Assembly: GCA_033807695.1 (NCBI GenBank)
Contig: CM066310.1
Coordinates: 1,302,001-1,366,000, forward strand
DNA: 64,000 bases
Direction of reading: 5' to 3'
Source of the DNA: Daedaleopsis sinensis
Lineage: Eukaryota; Basidiomycota; Agaricomycetes; Polyporales; Polyporaceae
Shown here: piece by piece, positions 34,921-45,225 of the stretch
Layout: the number at the start of each line of letters is the position of its first letter
Position numbering within the stretch: position 1 is the first letter of the stretch
Made by a program: the position numbers and the translations under genes
The notes under the pieces: generated by a model
Databases searched by the model: none
Seen by the model: the letters and a program-made list of their open reading frames with translations, nothing else
What the model was told of the DNA's origin: nothing

Positions 34921-35743
34921 ATGTCTGATTCAGAGGAAAAGGTTCGTCTTGCTGTCGACAACGGTGATTATATATTTCCTCCAACTGACGAGTAGATTAG
35001 AAAGTCTCTTGGGAAGCGTTGCATCCTCCGTTCCAGTACCTCCCGAGCTGCTACCTCCCCAGTGTCAAGAACAATCCCGACAACGCCCTTCGCCGCAAGA
35101 ACCGCCACGTACCACTATTCTACTTCGGCATTGGACTCAAAACCAAGGATGCAATAGCGTTCGTCAAGAAGCATCGCCTACACCCGTACCCAGAGATCGA
35201 GGGCGGTTATTTTGCCGTATTGGCCACCTACGACTGGGTCATTCGACACGCGAGGCTTCGAGGCACCGATATCATCAGACCTTGCCGTATAGAGGAATAC
35301 GATTGGGTCATTCAGCTCTTTACCAACCAGACATACAGAGAGGCACGAGACGACAACTCTCCAAGACGTGTGGCTAAGGCGATAGAGATCTTGGGTGAAT
35401 ATGGGCAGCCACCTCTGTGGTGGTGGGCCTCGCGCTCCAACCCTGAGAGGTGAGCGTGTTTTGGCACCCTACCTTTCCCTTAGTCAATTTGGTAACTGAT
35501 TACTAAACCGAATCCAGTAGGAAGAATTGGCCATCCTCGTGGGATTATGCCGACTGTGTTGCCCCAGAATGGCGCGCGAGGGTGCCTGAACCGATGTGGA
35601 AGGAAGTCGAGGAGCGGGACAAGAGGAGGATGGAACGGAGGCGTCAACGCGGAGAGAGTTCGTCGGAAGAGGAGAGTTCCGACGAGAAATCGACCGACCA
35701 ACCTGAGGAAATAGATCATCTGCGACATGCCATGGAGTGTTGA
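34921..35743 (+). CDS. WWW-family protein, copy 2 (intact)
   Basis: Three exons, 34921-34941, 35001-35449 and 35518-35743, total 696 nt (231 residues), canonical splice sites. Begins MSDSEEK, then WEALHPPFQYLPSCYLPSV, LRRKNRHVPLFYFGIGLKTK, YDWVIRHARLRGTDIIRPCR, EEYDWVIQLFTNQTYREARD and ILGEYGQPPLWWWASRSNPE. The last exon is WPSSWDYADCVAPEWRAR followed by a charged helix (WKEVEERDKRRMERRRQRGE) and an acidic Ser-rich end (SSSEEESSDEKSTD). No signal peptide, no membrane segment, no known domain. Tryptophan-rich core and acidic tail suggest an intracellular protein. Copies 1 and 3 in this window are broken, so this is the reference member. Confidence 0.82.
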
Positions 35744-35894
35744 CGAAAGCCAGCGGAATGGACACAATCGATTTCTCCCTTCTTCGCTCATCCGCGCCGG
35801 AGACGCGCTGGTTGCCTATCTCGTGCCCAATCCTCCAGTTTGCCCAACAATTCTATCCTCAGCACGCGATACAACTTCATGATCACTTACTAGG

Positions 35895-36283
35895 TTATCT
35901 ACCGTGCACGGCTCCGGGACACTGACCTCGCCATGTCCTGTCAGATCGAAGGATATGATCAGTGGGATATCCAGCTTTACACCAACCAGACATACAGAGA
36001 GGCTCAAGACAATAAGTCTGCAAGCCTGAGGTGTGTGGCCAAGACGATAGAGATCCTAGGCGAATACTATGGCCAGCCACCACTGTGGTGGTGGGCCCTC
36101 GTACTTCAACGCAGCGAATTAAGCGTGTTTCCTTTGGCACCTAGCTATCTCTAGTCAACTCATACTATATTCGGTGCTAAATCGATTGGATGGCCGTCCT
36201 CGTGGCATTATCCCGACTGTGTCGCACCAGAATGGCGCGCAAGGGTCTCTGAAGAGATGTGGAAAGAAATCGAGGATTGGTAA
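35895..36283 (+). pseudogene. WWW-family protein, copy 3 (5'-truncated)
   Basis: Starts in the middle of the family with RLRDTDLAMSCQIEGYD, then QLYTNQTYREAQDNKSAS and ILGEYYGQPPLWWWA. The donor site of the second intron is lost (GAATTAAG replaces GGTGAG), although the last exon (SWHYPDCVAPEWRAR, WKEIEDW) is preserved up to a TAA at 36281-36283. Several one- or two-codon insertions keep the frame. Lies directly downstream of copy 2 in the same orientation. Confidence 0.8.
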
Positions 36284-36487
36284 AAGGAGAAATTGAAGGA
36301 AGGCAAGGTCTCAACGTTCAAACGTTCATCGTTCATGATGTGTTCGTGTAAGTACATGACCGCGTGTCCGAGCATCTATATAATCACTACTGTTCGCCGC
36401 CGGTAGCACACATCCCCATACATCCACCTGTTTCTTGTCTCGACCCAAACGCAAGTCGCCGAGTTGAGCAGTAAACTCATCCACGTG

Positions 36488-36633
36488 CTGCCTGGCCAAC
36501 GTGTCTTGGTCCGTCACGGCAACGAAGTGCCAGCGTGCATACCGAGCGGCATTAGCGGCTCCGAACGCTTGCCAGACCTTGCGCAGTCCGCTCGTCGGAT
36601 CATTGCCATGCCGCTGCGTCGTCGCCACTATCG
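36488..36633. repeat. Direct repeat, right copy
   Basis: Partner of 34437-34621. The two copies flank the WWW copies 2 and 3, as expected for a segmental duplication. Confidence 0.75.
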
Positions 36634-36652
36634 CCTGCAGGACGTAGACATT

Positions 36653-37000
36653 AGCCCCCCTCAATTGTAAACTCACCTTAAATCGGGAGGAAATCTCTCG
36701 AGTGATGGTGATGGGCGCGCGACAGCCGACTGACAGCCGGACGCGAAAGACAGCGACCGTTCGACTTGCAAACGTCCATCCCTCTCAGTCAGCTCCTTCG
36801 GGAGTCTTTTCAACTGGATAATACACATCTCGACGTCGTTGCCGTTCGAACGAGACGCTACACGGCTAGTGCGGTGAAGAAACATAGGCATGCTTGAGTA
36901 TTCTCAAGAGCGTCTCGAGTTCGGCTGTCACCACCGCCCATCACCAACGGGAGGCGAGATTTCCTCCCGATTTAAGGTGAGTTTACAATTGAGGGGGGCT
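36653..37000. repeat. Perfect 45-bp inverted repeat with 258-bp spacer
   Basis: Left arm 36653-36697 (starts AGCCCCCCTCAATTGTAAAC), right arm 36956-37000; all 45 positions pair. Similarity continues imperfectly inward (GGTGATGGGCG...GACAGCCGA) and outward (GACATT/AATGTC-like). The outer side on both strands reads SPPQL then TAA, the end of the NTPase pseudogene on the minus strand, so the arms could be the 3' ends of two convergent copies of one gene or the terminal repeats of a small element. Confidence 0.9.
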
Positions 37001-38415
37001 ATTGTCGGCATTGACGAGGACACCATCTATCCCGGGGAGATCGACGACCGACGGGAACCAGTAGAAGGTGGCGTCGCAGGGCCTCGCATCACGCAGTGCG
37101 CCGAGCGTGCCATGCAATAGCGTGCTTGCCGGCTGCATCGTGCCGTGAATGCCGCCACTGTTGACGAGGTCCACCGGTGGACCGGATATGCTCATGCTCA
37201 TGTGCATGCGCTTCTCGAAAAGCCAAGCAGCAGTGGACCTAGTGAAAGAATGGGTGCTGAAGGCATCGTAAAGCTTCATGAGGGAATCCCCGGATGGCAG
37301 CGCAAGCCGCCGAACATCGAGGATTTGGGCAAGGTATCCCGTAGGGATCCAGTACACGATTCGACTGAGCTTTGGAGTGCTGTCCGAACGCCAGATGGTA
37401 CGGATAGGACGAATGAAGACGACAGCCGAGCCGCGGTTGTCCCCTATTGCCGGATGGTGCTCCGCTACTAGCGCAAGAGGCTGCTGGGTTATTTCTTGTG
37501 CTGCCTTCACCGCGTATCTGATGCACTCCTCTTCGTCTTGAACACCCAACAGCAGGCTCAGGATCGTCCGGATGCTGGGTCCCCATTTGCGTGCCAAGGC
37601 GACGGCCTGCTTGGGGTCCTGGGAGAGGTGCTTTCTGTGTGCGTGATCAATCAATCTATGCAATAAGAGATTTTGAGAAACGCACGCTACTGCTGCTATC
37701 TCAAGGAGGTTGGGCACTTCTGCGACAGCAATTCTAACATGATCCTCCATGCGAAACCGCTTCCACTTCTCTTCCTCCGGCGGCGATGCCATATGATGCG
37801 CGCGCCCGAAGCTCTGACAGTGCCGCAAGGCAACGTGACATCACTGTTGCTGTCGAACAGAGCCCAACGGTCGGTTGACCACTCCAAAAGCGCCGTTGCT
37901 GGGTAGATTCGTGAACTGTTCGTGTCGAACACAACTCGGAAGCGAGCCTTCCCGAGTTGGACTATGGTTGGGAGCCGGTGTTCTAAACGGTGAAGAAGAA
38001 GGTAGAACAGGAAGGTTGTCTTGCCTGTCATGTACGGTAAGCATCAGGGAACTTGAACGCAGTAACGGAATCTGACCACGCTAACCTATACCCGGTTGTC
38101 CTGTCACTATAACCGAACTTGTAGTCGCTTCCAATGCTGACAGCAGGACCTTGTAATCGTCTTGAACGACGATGTAGTCGGACCACCAGTCGCGAGCAGC
38201 GAAAGGGGCACAGACGGCCCTCCTGAGTCGACGGATGTCCAGGAGGCATTCGTAAGTCCACTCTGAAGGGAGGTTAATTTCATCGACCTCGTCGGCAACT
38301 TCAATCCCACTATCGGCATCTAGTATGTCCGTGGCGTCGTCGGGGTCGTCGGCGCGGTCGTCAATCTCAGATCTGAGGAGGAGGGTAGGTTATCGTGTGG
38401 GTTTGCGAGGGCCAT
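36983..38415 (-). pseudogene. P-loop NTPase of CRN/RHS type, frameshifted
   Basis: A start at 38415 (MALANPHDNLPSS) leads to an acidic region, then INLPSEWTYECLLDIRRLRR. The Walker A motif GQPGIGKTTFLFYLLLHRLE is split by a normal intron after GQPGIG. It continues with IVQLGKARFRVVFDTNSSRI and WALFDSN, then after a frame change with PEEEKWKRFRMEDHVR, AREWGP-like ARKWGPSIRTILSLL and a long C-domain. It ends LVNADNSPPQL at 36983. Two frame changes, near 38380 and 37790, cannot be explained by introns. P-loop ATPases with GxPGIGKT next to a nuclease or kinase are typical of Crinkler-RHS-type effectors. Treat as a pseudogene unless a transcript shows otherwise. Confidence 0.75.
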
Positions 38416-38457
38416 CGCTTTCCCCACGCTTGCTCGAACACAAACCGCAAGTCGGAG

Positions 38458-39216
38458 TCAAGCGCTGTGTGTCCTGAACTTGTGAGGTAGATTCCATAAC
38501 TGGTCGCCCTTCCACTCACTCAGTTCTCTGCCATGGTCTATCGGAGCGACGTCATTGGATGGAGATGATCGGTTTTGAGCAGCACGAGCAACGAGCTCGC
38601 AACCTAGTGCACGAAAGTGATCAGTTACAGGCACAGACAGATCTAGAAGTAACTCGCTGATCTGTTCTTCCGACGAGGGCAAGGCTAATTGGCTAGGGCG
38701 TATGATTTCTGGGAAGGAGAAGATCTTATGACCACCAAAAATGGGAAGAATCTGTCGCAAACGCACTGACAACGGCAAGCAACTGCTCGCACTTCAAGCC
38801 AGTGAGATATTTCTCCGAGTCCGGTAGACACGAGTACTCATTCAGCCAGTCTTGCGTCAGATCTGCGAACGCCCTCTGGAGGGCCGCAACTCATCTAGGC
38901 TCAGGGTGTAACTTTGGCTCGCGGGTTGTCAGCTACAATAGCTATCAGTGCAAAGCTCCTCCTCCGAGTCGATCCAAGTGACAGGGGCTCGACGTACTTC
39001 ATATATCTCGACAGCAACTTTACTTTCAACGTGGAAAACGGCCGGATGGTTATGCATGCAGTGTTGTGCCTCCTCTGCGACAGAGTTCTCTAAGTCGGAT
39101 ACTCTCGTCCCGTCGGACTCAGGAGTGAAGGCCGCGTCGAAGAGATAGTCATATGCTGTGCTGGAGGCGTTAACTTCACGGCAGCGAATGACGGGAATGC
39201 ATATCTGTGAATTCAT
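38458..39216 (-). pseudogene. CRN-like header plus linker, relic
   Basis: An ATG at 39214-39216 gives MNSQICIPVIRCREVNASST, then FHVESKVAVEIYEVRRAP (ubiquitin-like header pattern ending in an exposed strand). Next is a block RAFADLTQDWLNEYSCLPDS with LKCEQLLAVVSAFATDSS, then LPSSEEQISELLLDLSV and ELVARAAQNR. This last part matches the start of the broken kinase at 50.9-52.3 kb. The kinase domain itself is missing. Join phases could not be reconciled, so it is called a pseudogene. The header is also present at 44068-44524. Confidence 0.6.
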
Positions 39217-41131
39217 AGCCTGACAGTGAGAACGCAATGGGTTGATGCAGCTGTAGACGAGATGGTGACCCCGTGACGGTTCGAAGCAAGTTCATTGTTC
39301 AAAGTCAACAAGCACCTACAATCCGGACTCGGCGAATACGTAGCAAACTTTGCCGGAATAGCACTGCCACTGGCACACCACTCGGACAAGCTCAGCTCTC
39401 CCAAACGCTCCCCTACAATGACTCCTCGAAGCACAATTTCTCCTCAACTGCTGGCTGGAATCCATAGATTCATTCATGCTCTGGCATGTGTGCTCGACCA
39501 CGCGCATTGCACATACACCCGCCGGTTCTCAACGCAACCGCTGCATCGTGCGATCACAATGTAGTATCCGGATTTGCCCCTCCCAACACTCGAAACACAA
39601 ATCCTCGTGAAGTACGATGAGCATCGGTGTGACTCTTTTACCTTTGGTTCCAACTTGAAGAAGCTTGAAGACATGAACTGGAAACTGACGAAGTGCAGGA
39701 AGCGGGTTGCGTCTTGGTCAGACACGCCGAGGCCGCCGAGATGCACATGCGTTGCGTGATGCCAGGACTCGGACAGCAGACGACAAGGAATTCAGCCCGC
39801 CCCTGCGATGCACTCCGACTTGCGGATGTGGTGTCGTGGGGTCGCCTTCGACGAGCTTCGGTGCGTCCGTCACGGTAGGATCCTCATCCTCGTCCCGCAT
39901 CATGTCTACCCCAATCATACCAGCCTCGTGTATAGCTCTTCGCGGCCATCGACTAGAGCGTCGGCGAGCTCCGTCATCCTCATCCTCGTCTTCGCCGCCT
40001 CCACCCGCGTCATCTTCTGCTCGAACACGAACACTCCCATGCGGGAGGATCGCCGCCCCCGCGGTCGTCAGCGCGCCTGCGCCGCTGCTTCGAGCACCGC
40101 TCGCCGAGTACACGCAACGCAGGCTTGTCTGCCTGATTGTCTGCACATGCGGGCCGCGGCAGCTCCGCTGCGACCCACACAAGACGATCGGCGAACACTA
40201 CGCGCGGATCGCGTCCTGCAATAGACACCCTGCGGCCCCTATGGGACTGCCTCGCGTAGTCCCGGTCCTCGCGCCCGCGTTCGTTTGGGGAGAGTGGAGG
40301 GAGCCAGGCCTGTTGTCGAACGTTCAACGTTCAACTGTCTAGCAGCGCTGTCTCGCTGTCGACTTGCCGCGCGTGTCTGGTTATCGGAATATTGCGTGTA
40401 CAGCGGAGACGCGGCGGACGTACTTCTAAGCGAATTTGGTGTCGCTGAGCAGCATAGTGATGGAATGGAACTGCGTCGCATGACCACCCGCTGCGAGCGT
40501 TTGCGCACCATGGCCGGTATGCGGGGCATGTTCCATTCAAGGACCCCGCACCGGTTCTGAACGTGATCGTTAACCCTCAAGCCTCAGCGCTCAGCACGCA
40601 CGGGCCATAAGGCGTGCTTGTGCAGTGGAGGCTATCCAGCATCCTTGCGAGGTATGTTCTCCTCCGAGTAGGTGAGTTAAAGGGTGTCACAACTGATTAT
40701 CGTGCCGTGCTAGTACCAGTGGCGACTGTAGTAAATATGGTGGTCAGAGCAGATGCGGCGCGCTTGGACTTTATGGCAGAAATTCAAACACCACACCTTG
40801 GACTCCCGACCGTTCTTCCCTTTTGAATGGCACGGCATGACACCGAGGACTTCGGTAGGACGCCCTCGAAAGGCGCTATGACGGCACTATCATATCTGTG
40901 AGTCGTCTTTGCTGAGGCGGATCCGTGTAGTGGCTCGACGTCTTGATACATTGAATGCAGACTTCCCCGGGCAGAAAGCACGAAGGACGGTGCACTGACG
41001 TGAGCTACATGTCGAATGCGAGAGCAACGGCATGTGCACGGTTGAGGGCGTTTTCCTATCTCCCCCCAATGCCCATCGACGGACCCTGCCACTCACCGAC
41101 GTGCGTTCGGACGAGGAGTGGCTAGCAGCTG
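39217..41131. other. Intergenic, 1.9 kb
   Basis: Several GC-driven frames on both strands (minus 39718-40182, plus 39707-40342) show no family. A frame at 39574-39759 reads like protein but is isolated. No gene assigned. Confidence 0.4.
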
Positions 41132-41139
41132 CCCATAAA
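41132..41139 (+). promoter_or_regulatory. TATA-like box of T-linker copy D
   Basis: CCCATAAAAA about 97 nt upstream of the ATG at 41234; same spacing as for copies A and B. Confidence 0.5.
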
Positions 41140-41233
41140 AACTCTCAACTGGGATGCCAAACTGTACCTCGTCCTTGTCTCTGACCGTCATCGCACAGGC
41201 CTACGATTACCAGCTCGGACCAGCTCGCCAACC

Positions 41234-42715
41234 ATGAAAGCGTTCTCTGTCCTTCTCGTCCTCGTCACGGCCGCCGTAACCACCTCGGCGTCTGCCTTGT
41301 CCAGGCCCAATGCCCGCGGTACGTCGACGGACCCCACACCCACCGCTCCCACGAAACTAAAATGCTGACTCCCCGACTCCCACTTGCATTTGCACACAGG
41401 CTGGAAGCAGGTCCCGATGGGGAGCGGCCCGACGGGCAGCGCCCTCGACGACGCCCTCTGCGCGGGAGGCTTTTCAAAGCTCGTCACGACCTCCAAGCTC
41501 GTCGCCGGCAACGCGACCATCGAGCTCTCCAAGTTCTCCTGCGCCCCCCCTCGGGCCCACTCGGTGTCCGGCGGGAGCGAGAGCGGGCTCGCGGGCCTCT
41601 TCGACGGCCTCCCCTGGTCGCTCTTCTCGCCCCTCGTGCCGGCGCACATCCTGCAGCCGCAGCCGCTGACCATCACCAACTTCCGGACGGTGACGGTGAC
41701 GCGGACGACGACGCGGACGGTGACGAGCACCGTGACGCGCTCGACGACGCGCACGGTCCCGACCACGACGACGCGCACCGTGCCCACGACGACGACACGG
41801 ACGGTGCCGACGACTACGACGCGCACGGTTCCGACGACGACCACGCGCACCGTGCCCACGACGACGACGCAGATCAGCACCAGCGTGCGCGTCACGACCA
41901 CCATCTCCGTCCGGCCGACGACCGTCACGAACACGGCGACCGCGACGACGACCGCGACCGAGAGAGAGACCGAGACTGTCACCGAGACCGAAACCGAGAC
42001 CGAGACAGAGACAGAGACCGAAACTGAGACCGAGACAGAAACGGAGACCGAGACAGAGACCGCGACCGTGACGGAGACGGAGACGCAGCTCCCCGAGCCG
42101 ACCCCAGCGCCGGTCCCCGACGTCTGTGGGCAGAGCTGTGAGTTCCTCGGGCCCTTTCCTTACGCCGATAGATGCATGGCTCACCCGTCTTTCCCGGCGC
42201 AGGCGACACGAGGTGCGACGACCGCGGCGAGCCCGCCCCCCTGGACGAAGACTGCCAGGGGCTCGTGGACGCAGTCCGCGTCCTCGAAGGACACATCAGT
42301 CAGTCAGCTCCTTGAACTCGAACAGGGCCCCGGCTGACGCGACCGTACCTAGCCCCGACGTTCGTCGTGGAAGGCTACCATGTCCAGACGATCTCGTACA
42401 AGTCCTGCCGCTTCTTCTTCGAGAACCTCGACGACGAGCCCATCAGCTACTGCTGGGCGTCCTTGGTACGTCTTAGTCTTCGTCTTCGTCGCTATACATC
42501 AATATTTACTGCGCTCGTTGACTTTTGACTTGCGATTGCGACTGCAGACCGAATCCGCCTCTGCTGCGGCAAGCGAGTGCTTGGGCGACAATTCCGAGGG
42601 TTATTGCACTTCTGGCGACGGCCTGTGGGAGGTCGGGTAAGTACATAGTACACTCCTATGTATCGTGTGCGCTTTGAACTCACATTCGCTGAACCTTAGC
42701 GTCGCCCACGCCTGA
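41234..42715 (+). CDS. T-linker family secreted protein, copy D
   Basis: Six exons with the same phases as copies A and B. The signal peptide is MKAFSVLLVLVTAAVTTSAS, then LSRPNARG. The N-domain has diverged (GSGPTGSALDDALCAGGFSK, LVAGNATIELSKFSCAPP). The linker has five RTVPTTTT units followed by a run of about fifteen Glu-Thr pairs. The C-domain is VPDVCGQS, DCQGLVDAVRVLEGH, YHVQTISYKSCRFFFENL, ISYCWASL, ECLGDNSEGYCTSGDGLWEV and the last exon VAHA with a TGA at 42713-42715. The CFPPxQPV loop is shortened to LGDNSEG. Most diverged of the three intact members; orientation is opposite to A-C. Confidence 0.87.
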
Positions 42716-43025
42716 AGCCAACAAGCCTTGCTTCAATCCTCCGTATTTGTAGGGAGGAAGCCGGAGATGCGCTCTAGGTCTTGCAATCGAACTTTGTACT
42801 GTATCTGGCTGCTGGCTCTAATGCAAACAATGAACCATAGAGCCCATCGTGCTTGGTTTGTTGAATGACGCCAGAGAATAATGACATCAATAATGGCAAC
42901 CGATTGGTACAGGACGCCACAGAACGAGCACGGGAGTGAATAGCACAAGGGTTCATTGCTTAGCACAACGTTACAAATCTGAAAAGACGACCTGCGAGTC
43001 CAACGAGGGGTAGAACCCAGCACGC
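42716..43025. other. Intergenic spacer between convergent genes
   Basis: T-linker copy D and MAGO converge here; no coding signal. Confidence 0.5.
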
Positions 43026-43909
43026 CTATATGGGCTTGATCTTGAAGTGCAGCGAGATAAGGGAGAAGATCAAGCACTGCGGATATCCGACGCGTCAGTG
43101 AACGTCAACGCACGGGCAAATGGGGGGATGCATCCGAAGCACCTTCAAATCCTGCACGAGATAGTAGAACACGCGGAGTCCTTCGGGATCCTCGCTGTCC
43201 GCAACCTCGACCAAGGAGCCAATTTTCGCAGTCTGCACAACAAGGCACGATCCACGTCCACGCGTTTCAGCGACAGCCCCAGGGCACGAGGCAGCGTACG
43301 CACCTCGAACGCGATGTGGTCGTTGCCAACGCGGATCTCGAGCTCCTGCTTCCCGACGATGTTCTTCTTAGGCCAGTTGGTGTCGTCCTCCCTGTCCGCC
43401 ACGTCACACAGCGTCAGCGACGTGTTCGGGGGAGCGGGACAGACTGCACGCGTACTTTGTGATATCGCTCGACTCCACGATGCGCTTCAGCTCCTTCACG
43501 ACGAGCGGCCCGACCCACACTGCGCGTGCACCCACAGCCGCGTCAGTGCTCTAACCTCACACGCCTCACGAACGCGGTAGATAGGTAGAAGCGAGGCTAC
43601 GCACTCTCTTTGCGGATCAGGCTGTCGTTCCTGTAGTTGGAGTTGTTCGCGTAGCGCAGCCGTCCGTGCGAGTACTCGAACTCCAAGAACTCATGGCCGT
43701 GCTTTCCTGAGTGGCCCGTGCTGCGATACAAGAGTGGTCAGCATCCATGTTCCGCCCTCAACGCGTCGATGCTGTTGAGCGAGGGACTGAAAACTTACTA
43801 GTATCTGCGGCGGGGCGTGGGCAAGATGTTAATCCTGCACACGCCGGGAGACTATCTTCAAGTCTTCATACCTCAAGTAGAAGGGGTCGTTTTCGTAGTT
43901 GGTGGACAT
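43026..43909 (-). CDS. MAGO: Mago nashi, exon junction complex core
   Basis: Forms the heterodimer with Y14/RBM8 in the exon junction complex (nuclear RNA processing and export). The start is [12 protein letters not shown] (43907-43909). Exon 2 is only six bases (43799-43804, ATACTA). Without it the invariant [20 protein letters not shown] cannot be read. Further exons give [87 protein letters not shown] and the final [16 protein letters not shown] with TAG at 43026-43028. About 149 residues, standard length, no missing parts. Seven exons. Confidence 0.96.
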
Positions 43910-44067
43910 GATCGCGTCGGCGTTTGGGGGGATGGTGGTGGTCAGAGACGAACGACGGAACGTTCACCTGCTCACCAGAGAGACGCTGAGCACGTGTGGG
44001 CGTTTCATTATTCCGGCGCTTGCCACTCCTCCTTGACTTTGAATCATTGCGCTCTCACTGTCAGGCT

Positions 44068-44524
44068 ATGGATTCACAGATATGCATTTTCGTCATTCGC
44101 TGCCGTGAAGTTAACGCCTCCAGCAGCGCATATGACTATCTCTTCGACGGGGCCTTCACTCCTTCCGATGGGGCGAGAATATTCGACTTGAAGAACTCTG
44201 TCGCAGAGGACTCGGTACAACGCTACTTGGATAAACATCCGGCCGTTTTCCACCTTGACAGTGAAGTTGTGGTCGAGATATATGAAGTACATCGAGCCCC
44301 CGTTACCTACCCTTGCCCTGTGCATTGATGATTATGGCAGCTGACAATCCGCGAGTCAAAGTTATACCCTGAGCGGCCCTTAACAGGGCGTTCGCGGATC
44401 TGACGCAAGACTGGCTGAAGGAGTACTCGTGTATACCGGCCTCGCAGAAATATATCACTGGTTTGAAGTGCGAGCAGTTGCTTGCTGTTGTCAGTGCGTA
44501 TGCGACGGATTCTTCCCGATTATG
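44068..44524 (+). pseudogene. CRN-like header only, relic
   Basis: Starts MDSQICIFVIRCREVNASSS and continues with FHLDSEVVVEIYEVHRAP, close to the relic at 38.7-39.2 kb but on the opposite strand. A second block at about 44383-44524 reads RAFADLTQDWLKEYSCIPAS and GLKCEQLLAVVSAYATDSSR and stops. The frame between the two is closed and the donor sequence present in the other copy (TGTAGC) is GGCAGC here. No kinase part follows. Confidence 0.6.
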
Positions 44525-45225
44525 ATGCCAGTCATAAGATCATCTATTATATAGTGATCATACCCCCTCGCCAGTCAGTGTCGACGAGGTACACCGTCCT
44601 GTAGGCACTCGCCACGATCCCGATGCAGGACAGTAGGCTCTATTCCGCAAGGGTAAGTAGAGCCGCCTCATCGGCCAACAGCAAGGGAGGAACAGCAAGT
44701 AGTACTAGTTGGAAAATGTCAAAGATGTAATGTCCAAACGATGGTAAGCAGCTATCCTTCCTTAGAATGCAATCTAGGAAGGAGTTCAAGTTGAACGAGT
44801 GAACCCGTGACGCTCGACGTTCACGTTTACTACATAGCGCGGAACCGACTCGGAAAACGAAGCCAGTACTAGTTACCACTAGACTTTTCTTTCGACTCTG
44901 AGGAGGTCGCACAATGGATCGACTGTCATCCATTTCTATATATGGTCAGCTACGGAGACTAGCAGGTCGCGCACCCTTGCATGTTCCCCGAATTCGAAGA
45001 CCAACAGGCCCTCGCCGATTTGTACTACGCCAAGGCTCTATATGCTGACGAACACGGCGAGGCTCTCAACAACGTAGCGATCACCCAGCACGGAGTGAAC
45101 GGCATTCTATCATGTATGTATACACGAAGTCGTACAACACCAGTCCGAGTCAGTCGATAAAAATACGAGAACTGCGCTACGGCACACAGAAATCCGCCCT
45201 TTCACTGTCAGATGCGCATCGCCAG
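44525..45225. other. Intergenic with an isolated coding-like fragment
   Basis: At 44980-45115 a plus-strand stretch reads FPEFEDQQALADLYYAKALY and on to HGVNGILS, clearly coding-like, but it has no flanking exons. Unknown origin. Confidence 0.35.

Noticed and set aside
36653..37000. Calling the 45-bp inverted repeat a MITE
   Set aside because: The outer sides both read the end of a coding sequence, and no target-site duplication is evident, so it is listed only as an inverted repeat.
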